Shown: in pieces, positions 1 to 7,475 of the stretch | How positions within the stretch are numbered: position 1 is the first letter of the stretch | How the letters are laid out: each line of letters opens with the position of its first letter | Assembly (NCBI GenBank): GCA_964518135.1 | Contig: CAZFEY010000019.1 | Span: 1 to 13,960, forward strand | Source: 2-12-FULL-40-12 sp964518135 | Lineage (GTDB): Bacteria; Patescibacteriota; Minisyncoccia; Minisyncoccales; 2-12-FULL-40-12 | Reading direction: 5' to 3' | Length of the DNA stretch: 13,960 nt | Position numbers and translations under genes: made by a program | The notes under the pieces: model-generated | The model's input: the letters and a program-made list of their open reading frames with translations, nothing else | What the model was told of the DNA's origin: nothing | Databases searched by the model: none

Positions 1-414
1 GTAGATGATTTTAAAAATAAGAAATATCAGGAGGTAGAAGAAGATTTAAGGCAAATTTGCGCTATTTTGCCGACAAAAGTGATTATTGGATCCGGATACT
101 TAACTGACGAGGAAATCAAAAAAGCGTCAGAAATGGTGAAGTCGTCCGGCGCTATTTCGGTAAAAACTGCTACCGTTGATGACCCGTTAGACAATAAAGA
201 GTTAGACGAAAAAGCTAAACATATCAAAATAATGAGAGAATCGGCTCCAGGGTTACTCGTAAAGGCATCTGGAGCTATAAGGACATTTACCGATTCAAAA
301 AAGATGGTAGAGGCCGGAGCGGATATTATAGGGACTAGCTCTGGCGTAGAGATTGTGAACGAAGCAACCGGACAAGATATTGAGGCTGATGAAGAGTGGA
401 GAAAAAAAGAATAA
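1..414 (+). CDS. deoC: Deoxyribose-phosphate aldolase, 3' part (5' end outside window)
   Basis: Class I aldolase that reversibly cleaves 2-deoxyribose-5-phosphate to glyceraldehyde-3-phosphate and acetaldehyde, a cytosolic step of deoxynucleoside breakdown. The reading frame is open from base 1 and ends with TAA at 412-414, so about 137 C-terminal codons are visible and the start lies upstream of the window. The Schiff-base lysine is recognisable in VKTAT (codon 163-165), and the second active-site lysine in VKASGAIRT (codon 262-264), matching KTSTG and KPAGGVRT of the family. The C-terminal phosphate-site segment IGTSSG is also present. KTATV replaces the usual KTSTG, so the glycine after the lysine loop is missing. 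The next gene on the same strand, gatB, is 209 bp away, so an operon is possible but not compelling. Confidence 0.88.
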   Translation, partial: VDDFKNKKYQEVEEDLRQICAILPTKVIIGSGYLTDEEIKKASEMVKSSGAISVKTATVDDPLDNKELDEKAKHIKIMRESAPGLLVKASGAIRTFTDSKKMVEAGADIIGTSSGVEIVNEATGQDIEADEEWRKKE

Positions 415-445
415 GTAATAGCTCGGTAACATATCTGGAAATACC

Positions 446-477
446 GGTCGTTAAAACCCCAGCGAGATTTTACGACC
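446..477 (+). other. Strong hairpin in the deoC-gatB spacer
   Basis: GGTCGT(T)AAAA at 446-456 pairs with TTTTACGACC at 468-477: ten base pairs with one bulged T and an 11-nt loop. No T-run follows on either strand, so it is not an ordinary intrinsic terminator. Part of the loop (CGAGA, 463-467) could also pair with TCTCG at 483-487. Two further complementary pairs lie nearby: TCCCGTC 488-494 with GACGGGA 520-526, and CAGCGAG 460-466 with CTCGCTG 555-561. The spacer holds no tRNA or convincing ORF. It may be a structured leader or a small RNA; function unknown. Confidence 0.45.
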
Positions 478-581
478 TACGTTCTCGTCCCGTCGCCTCG
501 CCATTCGCAAGACCATACTGACGGGACTGCGAAAGTTATTTTTAAATGCGTTGCCTCGCTGCGGAAACTCTGCTTTTAACG

Positions 582-623
582 TTTTAATTTTGAGATTTGC
601 GTTTCGCATTTTAAATTTCTTTT
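582..623 (+). repeat. Degenerate T-rich 7-bp periodic tract upstream of gatB
   Basis: Reading in sevens back from the gatB start gives TTTTAAT, TTTGAGA, TTTGCGT, TTCGCAT, TTTAAAT, TTCTTTT. The units are loosely similar, mostly opening with TT. This is much weaker than the heptamer arrays inside thrS and rnhB and could be chance in T-rich DNA. Confidence 0.25.
590..617 (+). promoter_or_regulatory. Possible gatB promoter giving a leaderless transcript
   Basis: TTGAGA (590-595), a 16-bp spacer, then TAAATT (612-617) resembles a sigma-70 promoter. The -10 box ends 6 nt before the gatB ATG, so transcription would start at or next to the start codon. There is no Shine-Dalgarno before gatB, which fits a leaderless mRNA. 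T-rich DNA makes such matches easy by chance. Confidence 0.28.
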
Positions 624-2063
624 ATGTATAAACCCACAATTGGTTTGGAGATTCACGCCGAACTTAATACAGAAAGCAAGATGTTTTGTTCTTGTAAGAA
701 TGATGCCAACGAAACAAGACCAAATATTAATGTTTGTCCTATCTGCATGGGGCATCCCGGTACATTGCCGGTTATTAATCAAGAAGCAGTAAGAAAAGTA
801 ATTAAAACTGGCATAGCCCTTGATTGTAGTATCGCAGAGAATGCAAGATTCGATCGAAAGAACTATTTTTATCCGGATTTACCAAAAGGATATCAAATAA
901 GCCAATATGACCTTCCCTTTTGCAAGGACGGTTTTCTAAAAATTGGAAATAAAAAAACAAGAATTAGGAGAATTCACTTGGAAGAAGATACTGGCAGTTC
1001 TATGCATTTTGGCGGAACAGATTATTCGCTGGTCAGTTTCAATAGAGCAGGTGTGCCGCTTATGGAGTTGGTGACAGAACCGGATTTAGAATCTGGTATT
1101 GAGGCAAAATCATTTGCCCAAGAATTACAATTGATATTGCGTTATATCGGAGTGTCTGACGCCGATATGGAAAAAGGGCAAATGAGGGTTGAAGTTAATA
1201 TCTCCCTATCCGACGGTAAGAAATTGGGAACAAAAGTAGAGATTAAAAATCTAAATTCTTTTAGAACCGTTGAGAAATCGGTTGATTATGAAATCAAACG
1301 ACAATCAAAAATCTTAAAGGATAAAGGAAAAATTATGCAGGAAACTCGTGGATGGGATGATGGCAAGGAAGAAACTTTTAGTCAAAGAATAAAAGAAGAG
1401 TCGCATGATTACAGATATTTTCCAGAGCCAGATTTGCCACCACTAGTGATTGCTCAAGACTTCGTAATCGAAATCAAATCCGAATTACCAGAACTACCAC
1501 AACATAAAAGAGAAAGATTTGTTAGGGAATATGGTTTAGCTATAAATAGCGCGGATGTTTTGGTGCAGAAAAGGGATTTAGGTGATTTTTTTGAACAATC
1601 TGTTAGCGAGCTCGGTCCAAACATACCGCATAAGGAACTTTTAGAATTGATTAAAATTCTTAATAATTATTTGACCACAGATTTGCAAGGTTTATTACAA
1701 GGCAAATCACTGAAGGCAAAAGATTTTTTGATTACTTCCGAGAATTTTGCAGAATTTGCCAGATTAATTCATAGCAAAATGATTTCCAGTAAAATAGCAA
1801 AAACAGTGCTTAAGGAAATGTTTTTCAGTGGCGCAGATCCCAGTCATATTATAAAAGAGAAGGGCTTAGAGCAGATTGATTCTGAAGACGAAGTCAAAAA
1901 GATAGTCAAAATAATCATCGCGGACAACGAGAAAGCGGTAAATGATTTTAGAGAAGGGAAAGATAATGCGCTCCAATACTTAGTAGGTCAAGTTATGTCA
2001 AAAACAAAAGGGAAGGCTGACCCAGAGATTGTTAGAGTTGTTTTGAAGCAGCTTTTACAGTAG
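624..2063 (+). CDS. gatB: Aspartyl/glutamyl-tRNA(Asn/Gln) amidotransferase subunit B
   Basis: GatB is the kinase-like subunit of GatCAB, which phosphorylates and then amidates misacylated Glu-tRNA(Gln) or Asp-tRNA(Asn) using ammonia from GatA. At 479 residues it is full length for the family. Visible hallmarks are LEIHAEL at 8-14, the zinc-site cysteines 22, 24, 38 and 41 (CSC...CPIC), DRKNYFYPDLPKGYQISQYD, the EEDTGSS catalytic segment, YRYFPEPDLPPL, and a C-terminal YqeY-like helical domain ending in LVGQVMSKTKGKADPEIV. The ATG at 624 gives an N-terminus aligning with other GatB proteins; no Shine-Dalgarno precedes it. GatA and GatC are not in the window, so the complex must be encoded in separate loci. 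The last 32 bp overlap the 3' end of miaA on the other strand. Confidence 0.97.
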   Translation: MYKPTIGLEIHAELNTESKMFCSCKNDANETRPNINVCPICMGHPGTLPVINQEAVRKVIKTGIALDCSIAENARFDRKNYFYPDLPKGYQISQYDLPFCKDGFLKIGNKKTRIRRIHLEEDTGSSMHFGGTDYSLVSFNRAGVPLMELVTEPDLESGIEAKSFAQELQLILRYIGVSDADMEKGQMRVEVNISLSDGKKLGTKVEIKNLNSFRTVEKSVDYEIKRQSKILKDKGKIMQETRGWDDGKEETFSQRIKEESHDYRYFPEPDLPPLVIAQDFVIEIKSELPELPQHKRERFVREYGLAINSADVLVQKRDLGDFFEQSVSELGPNIPHKELLELIKILNNYLTTDLQGLLQGKSLKAKDFLITSENFAEFARLIHSKMISSKIAKTVLKEMFFSGADPSHIIKEKGLEQIDSEDEVKKIVKIIIADNEKAVNDFREGKDNALQYLVGQVMSKTKGKADPEIVRVVLKQLLQ

Positions 2064-3000
2064 ACGCAGTTTTAAAAATTTTTACTAATCGCTCAGCTCC
2101 TTTATAATTTCTGACCCAGTGAATCCTTTTATCTCGTTTAAACCAAGTCATTTGTCTCTTGGCAAATTGTTCAATGTCTCTTTGTAAAATTTCTACCATT
2201 TCTCGATAGTTTATTTTGTTTTGCAGCAGTTGGGCTATCCTTCTGTATTCCAGACCCAATTCTTCAAGCCTTTTAAATGATAAGCCTTGCTTTCTAAGAT
2301 TTTTTACCTCTGCTATCATCCCTAATTTCAATCGCTTCTTCAGCCTAGTTTTTATAAGTTTCTTAAGCTGATTTTTGTCTTTTTTAATTCCAAAAATAAG
2401 TATTTTATGAGGCAAGGGATTTTTTTGTGATTCTTGAACGGGCCTTTTTGTCGTCAGAACAATCTCAATTGCCCTAATTAATCTTCTTTTGTTTTTTGAA
2501 TCAATCGTTCTTGCTCGTTTTGGATCGAGCTTTTTTAATTTCAAAAATAAATTGCTGGTCTTTTCTTTTTCTAATTTCTTTCTCAACTTCCAATCAGGTT
2601 TTACCTCTGGAATTGATATTCCGTCTACGATTGCTTGGATATAAAATCCAGTCCCGCCACAGATTATAGGTATTTTGTTTCTTTTTATAATTTTATTTAT
2701 TGCTTTTATGGCCAGCTTTTTATATTGAGCAACAGTAAATTTCCTTTTTGGCGAGGCAATGCTTAAAAGATGATGGGGGATATCCATCATCTCTTTTTGA
2801 GTTATTTTTCCAGAGCCAATATCGAGTCCTTTGTATACTTGCCTTGAATCAGCAGATATTATTTCAGCTCCGTTTATTCTAAATTTTTTTCGGGCCTGCC
2901 CTGAGCCGAGTCGAAGGGCTATTTTTACGGCTAAGTCCGATTTGCCACTTGCGGTTGGGCCAAGTATAACAATGATTTTAGCCTCACTCGCGTTTTTCAT
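2032..3000 (-). CDS. miaA: tRNA dimethylallyltransferase (i6A37 synthesis)
   Basis: Transfers a dimethylallyl group to N6 of adenosine-37 in tRNAs reading UNN codons. Seen: P-loop GPTASGKS (14-21), ISADSRQVYKGLDIGSGK, the CGGTGFYIQAI segment, and the C-terminal RDIEQFAKRQMTWFKRD motif. I prefer the ATG at 3000, which gives 322 residues and a P-loop position typical of the family and sits 4 nt after the thrS stop. An ATG at 3027 would add nine residues inside thrS. Last gene of the likely dnaE-thrS-miaA operon. Oddity: between the P-loop and ISADS there are about 26 residues where bacterial relatives I recall have about 14. The extra part (LRLGSGQARKKF) is encoded by a short palindromic repeat. 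The 3' end overlaps gatB convergently by 32 bp. Confidence 0.95.
   Translation of the reverse strand: MKNASEAKIIVILGPTASGKSDLAVKIALRLGSGQARKKFRINGAEIISADSRQVYKGLDIGSGKITQKEMMDIPHHLLSIASPKRKFTVAQYKKLAIKAINKIIKRNKIPIICGGTGFYIQAIVDGISIPEVKPDWKLRKKLEKEKTSNLFLKLKKLDPKRARTIDSKNKRRLIRAIEIVLTTKRPVQESQKNPLPHKILIFGIKKDKNQLKKLIKTRLKKRLKLGMIAEVKNLRKQGLSFKRLEELGLEYRRIAQLLQNKINYREMVEILQRDIEQFAKRQMTWFKRDKRIHWVRNYKGAERLVKIFKTASTVKAASKQL
2894..2920. repeat. Short palindromic repeat inserted in miaA
   Basis: The core CCCTGAGCCGAGTCGAAGGG (2899-2918) has inverted ends GCCCT (2898-2902) and AGGGC (2915-2919) and is GC-rich in an AT-rich gene. It matches the CCTGAGC...GTCGAAGG type of interspersed repeat I recall from many bacterial and metagenomic genomes, whose spurious translation yields CPEPSRR-like peptides; the plus strand here reads exactly that. 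In miaA it is in frame and encodes LRLGSGQAR. Single copy in this window; family assignment is from memory. Confidence 0.7.
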
Positions 3001-3004
3001 GATG

Positions 3005-4246
3005 CTATTCCCAATCCTTTTCGGCAATTTCCTTTTCGATCTTAACGAGAAAATCTTTTAATTTTACGTCATTAGTATTTTTGCCTTTGTGCCTTATGCT
3101 TATTGTTTTCGCTTTTTCTTCTTTTTCTCCAAGAATTATCAAATAGGGAATTTTTTGGATTTCGCCTTCCAAGATTTTTTTAGATAAGGTTTCATTCTCA
3201 TCTTTAACCTGAAACCTGAAGTCTGAAGTCTGAAATATTTTAGCAATTTCTTTGGCGTATTTGTTGAGTTTGGAGGTGATTGGTATTATCCATATTTGTT
3301 CGGGCGCTAACCATAACGGAAGAGAACCTTGGAAGTGTTCGATTATGTTGGCCATAAATCTTTCGATAGATCCCATCACTGCCAAATGGAGCATTACTAT
3401 TCTTTCTTCTTCGCCTTTTTCGTTAATACAATAAAGATTGAATCTTTCGGGTAAGTTCATGTCGAGTTGTATCGTGGCGAGCTGCCATTCTCGGCCAATG
3501 GTGTCTTTGGCCAGAAAGTCTATTTTGGGGCCATAAAAAGCAGCTTCGCCTTCTACTTCATTGGCTTTTATATTTTTATTTTTAGCTACGTTTCGGAGAA
3601 TTTGTTCTGTCTTTTGCCATATTTCCGGCTTACCTATGTATTTTTCAGGATTTTTAGGATCGCGCAGAGATAAATTCACCTCTATATTTTCGAATCCGAA
3701 ACTTCTATAAAAATCTTGGATTATTTCCCAAGAATCCGATAACTCTTTTTCGACTTGAGAATATCTTGCAAATATATGTGCGTCATCGATAGATATAGCA
3801 CGGACGCGCAGTATTCCAGACAGTTCCCCGGTTTGTTCGTCTCTATAAACCATTGCAGTATTGGCATAGCGTTGAGGGAGTTCTTTGTAGCTGTGTATTT
3901 TTCTGGCAAAAATCTGGGTGTGATGCGGGCAGTTCATTGGTTTCAATGCAAAGATGTGATTCTCCCTGCTTTTTATTTGGAATAATTCATCCTTGAATTT
4001 ATCCCAATGTCCGCTTTTAACATAAAGGTCTTTTTTGGTAATGTGAGGAATTTCTACTTTAACATATCCTTTTTTTTGTCTAAGTTCCCATACGAAATCA
4101 TCAAGCAAGTGCCTTATTAATGTACCTTTCGGTGTCCATAATGGTAGTCCAGGACCTATTAGATCAGAAAATGTAAATAGATCTAGTTCTTGGCCTAAAG
4201 TTTTATGGTCGCGCCTGATATTCTTTTGAGATTTTTTTTCTTTCAT
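3005..4246 (-). CDS. thrS: Threonyl-tRNA synthetase without N-terminal editing domains
   Basis: Class II synthetase that charges tRNA(Thr). It has only the catalytic core and C-terminal anticodon-binding domain: 413 residues against roughly 640 for the usual bacterial enzyme. Zinc and threonine-site ligands are present as Cys106 (MNCPHH), His157 (IDDAHIF) and His287 (MLHLAVMGS). FYGPKIDF, ATIQLDMNLPERF and the C-terminal QKIPYLIILGEKE are also clear. The TGS and editing (tRNA_SAD) domains are absent and cannot be hidden upstream, because dnaE ends only 31 nt before. Differences: RVRAISIDD replaces the usual RVRGFTQDD, and HLAVMGS replaces HRAILGS. The ATG at 4246 is chosen; an in-frame TTG at 4255 would add three residues. 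Neither has a good Shine-Dalgarno. Residues about 337-347 are encoded by a 4 x 7-bp tandem repeat. Confidence 0.95.
   Translation of the reverse strand: MKEKKSQKNIRRDHKTLGQELDLFTFSDLIGPGLPLWTPKGTLIRHLLDDFVWELRQKKGYVKVEIPHITKKDLYVKSGHWDKFKDELFQIKSRENHIFALKPMNCPHHTQIFARKIHSYKELPQRYANTAMVYRDEQTGELSGILRVRAISIDDAHIFARYSQVEKELSDSWEIIQDFYRSFGFENIEVNLSLRDPKNPEKYIGKPEIWQKTEQILRNVAKNKNIKANEVEGEAAFYGPKIDFLAKDTIGREWQLATIQLDMNLPERFNLYCINEKGEEERIVMLHLAVMGSIERFMANIIEHFQGSLPLWLAPEQIWIIPITSKLNKYAKEIAKIFQTSDFRFQVKDENETLSKKILEGEIQKIPYLIILGEKEEKAKTISIRHKGKNTNDVKLKDFLVKIEKEIAEKDWE
3207..3234. repeat. 4 x 7-bp tandem repeat inside thrS
   Basis: Two copies of ACCTGAA are followed by two of GTCTGAA, with no interruption. 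On the coding strand this gives the QTSDFRFQV stretch in the anticodon-binding domain. By eye the protein aligns to other ThrRS without a length change here, so the repeat appears to have replaced rather than lengthened the local sequence. Confidence 0.8.
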
Positions 4247-4277
4247 AATAAACAAGTTTGTTCTTCAAGTAAAAATA

Positions 4278-7200
4278 TTAATTTTCAATAATTTCTTCAA
4301 CGCTTTCACATATTAATTTCGGCGAATTGTTCCTTGAGTCCATTCTACCAGAAACCAGCACGATTTTATTCTCCTGAAGAGCTTCTGGATTATTTTCAAT
4401 GACGCTTGGAAAAACGACGACCTCTATTTTATCAGATAAATCTTCAACATTCATAAAGATCATTGGTTTTCCGGTTTTGGTTGTAATTTTTTTTATTTTA
4501 GAAATAATCCCTCCTATTCTGATTCTATTCATTATGCTGTCTTCCCAAAAAAATCCGCCGGGCTTTTTTGTGGCAACCGGATTTAAAATTTCAGCGATCT
4601 GAACAGTTTTTTTGCTTAATATATTCTTTAACCCCTCTAGGGGGTTATGACTCACAAAAAGACCCAAAAGATCTTTTTCCCAAAAAATTAATTCGTTCTT
4701 TGTTGCTGGCGGTGCGTTTTCGAGTTTAACCTTGTGGTTAATTGATATGCCATCAAACAGTCCTTTCTGGCCATTATTGTTTTTATGGTTTTCTTTATTG
4801 AGCTCCAGAAGTTTTTCCATATTAAACAGGAGCTTGTTTCTTTCCTCCATTGCGTCAAAAGCGCCGGCTTTGATAAGGTTTTCCAGTGATTTTTTATTAA
4901 GGTCTTTTGAGGTAATTCTGTTAATGAAATCATCTATTGATTCGTAACGGCCATTCCGTTTTCTTTCTTCTACTACGGTTTCGGCGATATTTTCTCCAAC
5001 ATTTTTAATAGCCAATAATCCAAAGCGGATTTTATTTTTTTGGGGGACTACAGAAAAGTGCCGAAAACTTTCGTTGATATCTGGTGGTAAAACCTCAATG
5101 CTCATTTTGTTACATTCTTTAATTAAGAATCCGATTCTTTCAGTATCGGCCCTTTCCGATGTTAAAAGGGAGGACATAAATTCAACCGGGAAATTAGCTT
5201 TAAGCCAGGCGGTTTGATAGGCAATCATTGCGTAGGCTGCGGCATGACTTCTGTTGAATCCATAACGATCAAAAGGCTCTATTAAGTGCCATAGTTGTTC
5301 CGTGATTCTCTCGGGAATTTTGTTTTTTGTTGCCCCCTGGAAAAATTTATTTCTTTGTTCTTGTAAAAGTTTTTTAATTTTTTTGCCGACAGCTTTTCTT
5401 AGTATGTCAGCTTCCGCCAAAGTAAAACCGGCAATTGCTTGAACCATTTGTATTAATTGTTCCTGGTAGATCATTATGCCGTAAGTATTTTTTAGTATAG
5501 GTTCTAGTAGGGGATGTAAGTATTCTACTTTTTTCTTGCCGTGTTTGCGATCGATGTATTCTGGTATAAGCTCCATTGGTCCTGGGCGGTATAATGCCAC
5601 CATCGCTATCATGTCTTCAAGTTGAGTAGGTTTTAATTGTTTAAGATATCTTTTGAAACCATCAGATTCCATCTGGAAAATACCGGTGCTATTTCCTTCT
5701 TGCAGTAATTTGTAAGTTTTTTCGTCATCGAGTGGTAAACTCTCGATGTTGATTTTCTTGTCGTAAATTTTGTAGATTTTGGCCAGAGTATCTTCGATAA
5801 TGGTTAAATTTTTTAAACCAAGAAAATCCATTTTCAAAAGCCCAAGATCTTCGACCGCGTGCATTTCGTATTGAGTCACGATGATATTCTCGTCTTGGGT
5901 TGGATGTTGTAATGGCACAATTTCGTCTAATGGCTGTTCAGATATTACTACGCCACAGGCATGCGTAGAGGCGTGGCGGGCTACTCCCTCTAATTTTTTA
6001 GCAAAATCAATTAGCTTTTGAGCTTTTTCGTCGGTAAGATATGCCTGACGGAATTCTTCAACACCAGCTAGTGTCTGGTCTAGAGTAGACCCAAAAGGGA
6101 TCATCTTGGCTATTTTATCGCAATAATCGTATGGATAATTCAAGGCCCTGCCAACGTCTCTTACGACAGCCCGAGCAGCCATTGTCCCGAAAGTGATTAT
6201 TTGCGCCACCTTGTCCCTCCCGTACTTATTGGCAACATATTCAATGACTTCATCTCTTCTGCGGTCAGTAAAATCAAGGTCGATATCCGGCAAAGAAATC
6301 CTTTGTGGGTTTAAAAATCTTTCAAAAAGAAGGTTGTATTTTAACGGATCAACGTTGGTGATGTTGAGAAGATAGGCGACTAATGACCCGCCAACAGACC
6401 CTCTGCCCGGACCAACAACAATATGGTTTTCTTTCGCCCAATTGACAAAATCCTGCACGATTAAAAAGTAAGAAGCAAAACCTGTTTCTTTTATTACCGA
6501 CAATTCACGATCCAATCTTTCTGTAACTGATTTATCGTATTGCTTTCCATATCTCTTTATTATTCCTTCTTGGCATAATTGGGCGAGGTAATCGTTCTCG
6601 GTTGTATTCTTCGGCACTTGGAATTTGGGCAACTTTATTTTATTTAACTCAAATTCAAAATTGCATTTCTCTACGATTTCTTGAGTGTTTTTTATCGCTT
6701 CTGGAAAATCTTTAAACTCTTTTATCATTTGCTCTGGGCTTTTCATTGAAAAATCACCACCTTTAAGGGTGAGTCTTTCGGGATCATTAGGGCTAGCCCC
6801 TGTATTAATTAACATTAAAACGTCTTGAGCCTCTGCATCGTCCGTTCTTAAATAATGGATGTCGTTAGTTGCAACTAATGGTATCGATGTTTTTTTGGAA
6901 ATTTCAAGCAGTCCCTCATTAATAATTTTCTGTTCTGGTAAATTTTCATGGTGTTGCAATTCCAAATAAAAATTTCCTTTGCCAAAAATTTCATTGTATT
7001 TCAGCGCTTGTTTTTCTGCATCTTTCATCTTTTTCGCCAAGATCAATTGGGGTATTTTCCCTTGTATGCAGGCAGAAAGACCGATAAGACCAGAGCTGTA
7101 TTTTGCTAGCGTTTCTTCGTCAATTCTTGGTTTATAATAAAACCCCTTCAGAAAAGAAAGGGTTATCAATTTAACTAGGTTTTTATATCCTTCGTTGTTT

Positions 7201-7328
7201 TTTACCAATAAAATAAGATGNNNNNNNNNNNNNNNNNNNNNNNNNNNNNNNNNNNNNNNNNNNNNNNNNNNNNNNNNNNNNNNNNNNNNNNNNNNNNNNN
7301 NNNNNNNNNNNNNNNNNNNNAATTTCAT
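4278..7328 (-). CDS. dnaE: DNA polymerase III alpha subunit (interrupted by a scaffold gap)
   Basis: Replicative C-family DNA polymerase. After the gap it reads HLILLVKNNEGYKNL, the later part of the PHP domain, then TNDIHY, GRGSVGGSLVAYLLN, and LPDIDLDF with two catalytic aspartates (about 6270-6295). KMDFLGLKNLTII probably carries the third. FNRSHAAAYAMIAYQTAWLK, a helix-hairpin-helix region and a C-terminal OB fold follow. No intein is seen. The first codons lie beyond the 100-N gap: minus strand 7328-7321 reads ATGAAATT, agreeing with the MKF start common in DnaE. An upstream in-frame TTG at 7388 would add residues unlike DnaE. About 85-90 residues normally lie between MKF and HLILL, more than the 33 codons the Ns allow, so the gap is probably undersized. 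First gene of a dnaE-thrS-miaA operon. Confidence 0.95.
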   Translation of the reverse strand: MKXXXXXXXXXXXXXXXXXXXXXXXXXXXXXXXXXXHLILLVKNNEGYKNLVKLITLSFLKGFYYKPRIDEETLAKYSSGLIGLSACIQGKIPQLILAKKMKDAEKQALKYNEIFGKGNFYLELQHHENLPEQKIINEGLLEISKKTSIPLVATNDIHYLRTDDAEAQDVLMLINTGASPNDPERLTLKGGDFSMKSPEQMIKEFKDFPEAIKNTQEIVEKCNFEFELNKIKLPKFQVPKNTTENDYLAQLCQEGIIKRYGKQYDKSVTERLDRELSVIKETGFASYFLIVQDFVNWAKENHIVVGPGRGSVGGSLVAYLLNITNVDPLKYNLLFERFLNPQRISLPDIDLDFTDRRRDEVIEYVANKYGRDKVAQIITFGTMAARAVVRDVGRALNYPYDYCDKIAKMIPFGSTLDQTLAGVEEFRQAYLTDEKAQKLIDFAKKLEGVARHASTHACGVVISEQPLDEIVPLQHPTQDENIIVTQYEMHAVEDLGLLKMDFLGLKNLTIIEDTLAKIYKIYDKKINIESLPLDDEKTYKLLQEGNSTGIFQMESDGFKRYLKQLKPTQLEDMIAMVALYRPGPMELIPEYIDRKHGKKKVEYLHPLLEPILKNTYGIMIYQEQLIQMVQAIAGFTLAEADILRKAVGKKIKKLLQEQRNKFFQGATKNKIPERITEQLWHLIEPFDRYGFNRSHAAAYAMIAYQTAWLKANFPVEFMSSLLTSERADTERIGFLIKECNKMSIEVLPPDINESFRHFSVVPQKNKIRFGLLAIKNVGENIAETVVEERKRNGRYESIDDFINRITSKDLNKKSLENLIKAGAFDAMEERNKLLFNMEKLLELNKENHKNNNGQKGLFDGISINHKVKLENAPPATKNELIFWEKDLLGLFVSHNPLEGLKNILSKKTVQIAEILNPVATKKPGGFFWEDSIMNRIRIGGIISKIKKITTKTGKPMIFMNVEDLSDKIEVVVFPSVIENNPEALQENKIVLVSGRMDSRNNSPKLICESVEEIIEN
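7221..7320. other. Assembly gap of 100 N
   Basis: Exactly 100 unknown bases, the conventional placeholder for a gap of unknown length. It removes the N-terminal PHP segment of dnaE, including the expected HxH metal-binding motif. Any reading frame running through it is artificial. Confidence 0.99.
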
Positions 7329-7358
7329 AACCGAAATTAAAAATATATCCGTCAAGAT

Positions 7359-7388
7359 ATTATATAATCTTACCTGAACCTGATACAA
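7359..7388 (-). promoter_or_regulatory. Candidate promoter of the dnaE-thrS-miaA operon
   Basis: On the minus strand TTGTAT (7388-7383), an 18-bp spacer and a perfect TATAAT (7364-7359) precede the inferred dnaE ATG at 7328 by about 30 bp. It is divergent from the promoter at 7418-7446, so both fit in a 147-bp divergent intergenic region. The -35 box is weak. Confidence 0.5.
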
Positions 7389-7417
7389 GCGACAAGGTGC
7401 CTACTGATCATTACCAC

Positions 7418-7446
7418 TTGACAAATATAAATGAATGGGTTATTAT
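7418..7446 (+). promoter_or_regulatory. Near-consensus sigma-70 promoter for the 59-aa gene
   Basis: TTGACA (7418-7423), a 17-bp spacer, then TATTAT (7441-7446). It is the best promoter match in the window, placed about 30 bp upstream of a perfect ribosome-binding site. Confidence 0.75.
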
Positions 7447-7464
7447 ATCTTTAGTAATCTAATT

Positions 7465-7470
7465 AGGAGG
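7465..7470 (+). promoter_or_regulatory. Consensus Shine-Dalgarno of the 59-aa gene
   Basis: AGGAGG lies 5 nt before the ATG at 7476. It fixes the start of the small gene and stands out because most other starts in the window have no Shine-Dalgarno. Confidence 0.85.
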
Positions 7471-7475
7471 ACGCC

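Noticed and set aside
415..623. A tRNA or T-box leader before gatB
   Set aside because: No T-loop consensus, acceptor pairing or T-box motif was found in the spacer.
2831..3061. Plus-strand ORF of 76 codons containing a CPEPSRR-like peptide
   Set aside because: It lies antisense to the miaA start and thrS end, and the peptide is the translation of the palindromic repeat. It is useful as a marker of the repeat, not as a gene.
7195..7377. Plus-strand ORF running through the N gap
   Set aside because: Most of it is unknown bases; it is antisense to dnaE and exists only because N codons are not stops.
7329..7388. Upstream TTG start that would extend dnaE by 20 residues
   Set aside because: The added residues do not resemble DnaE, and they cover the candidate TATAAT promoter; ATGAAATT at 7328 fits the family start.
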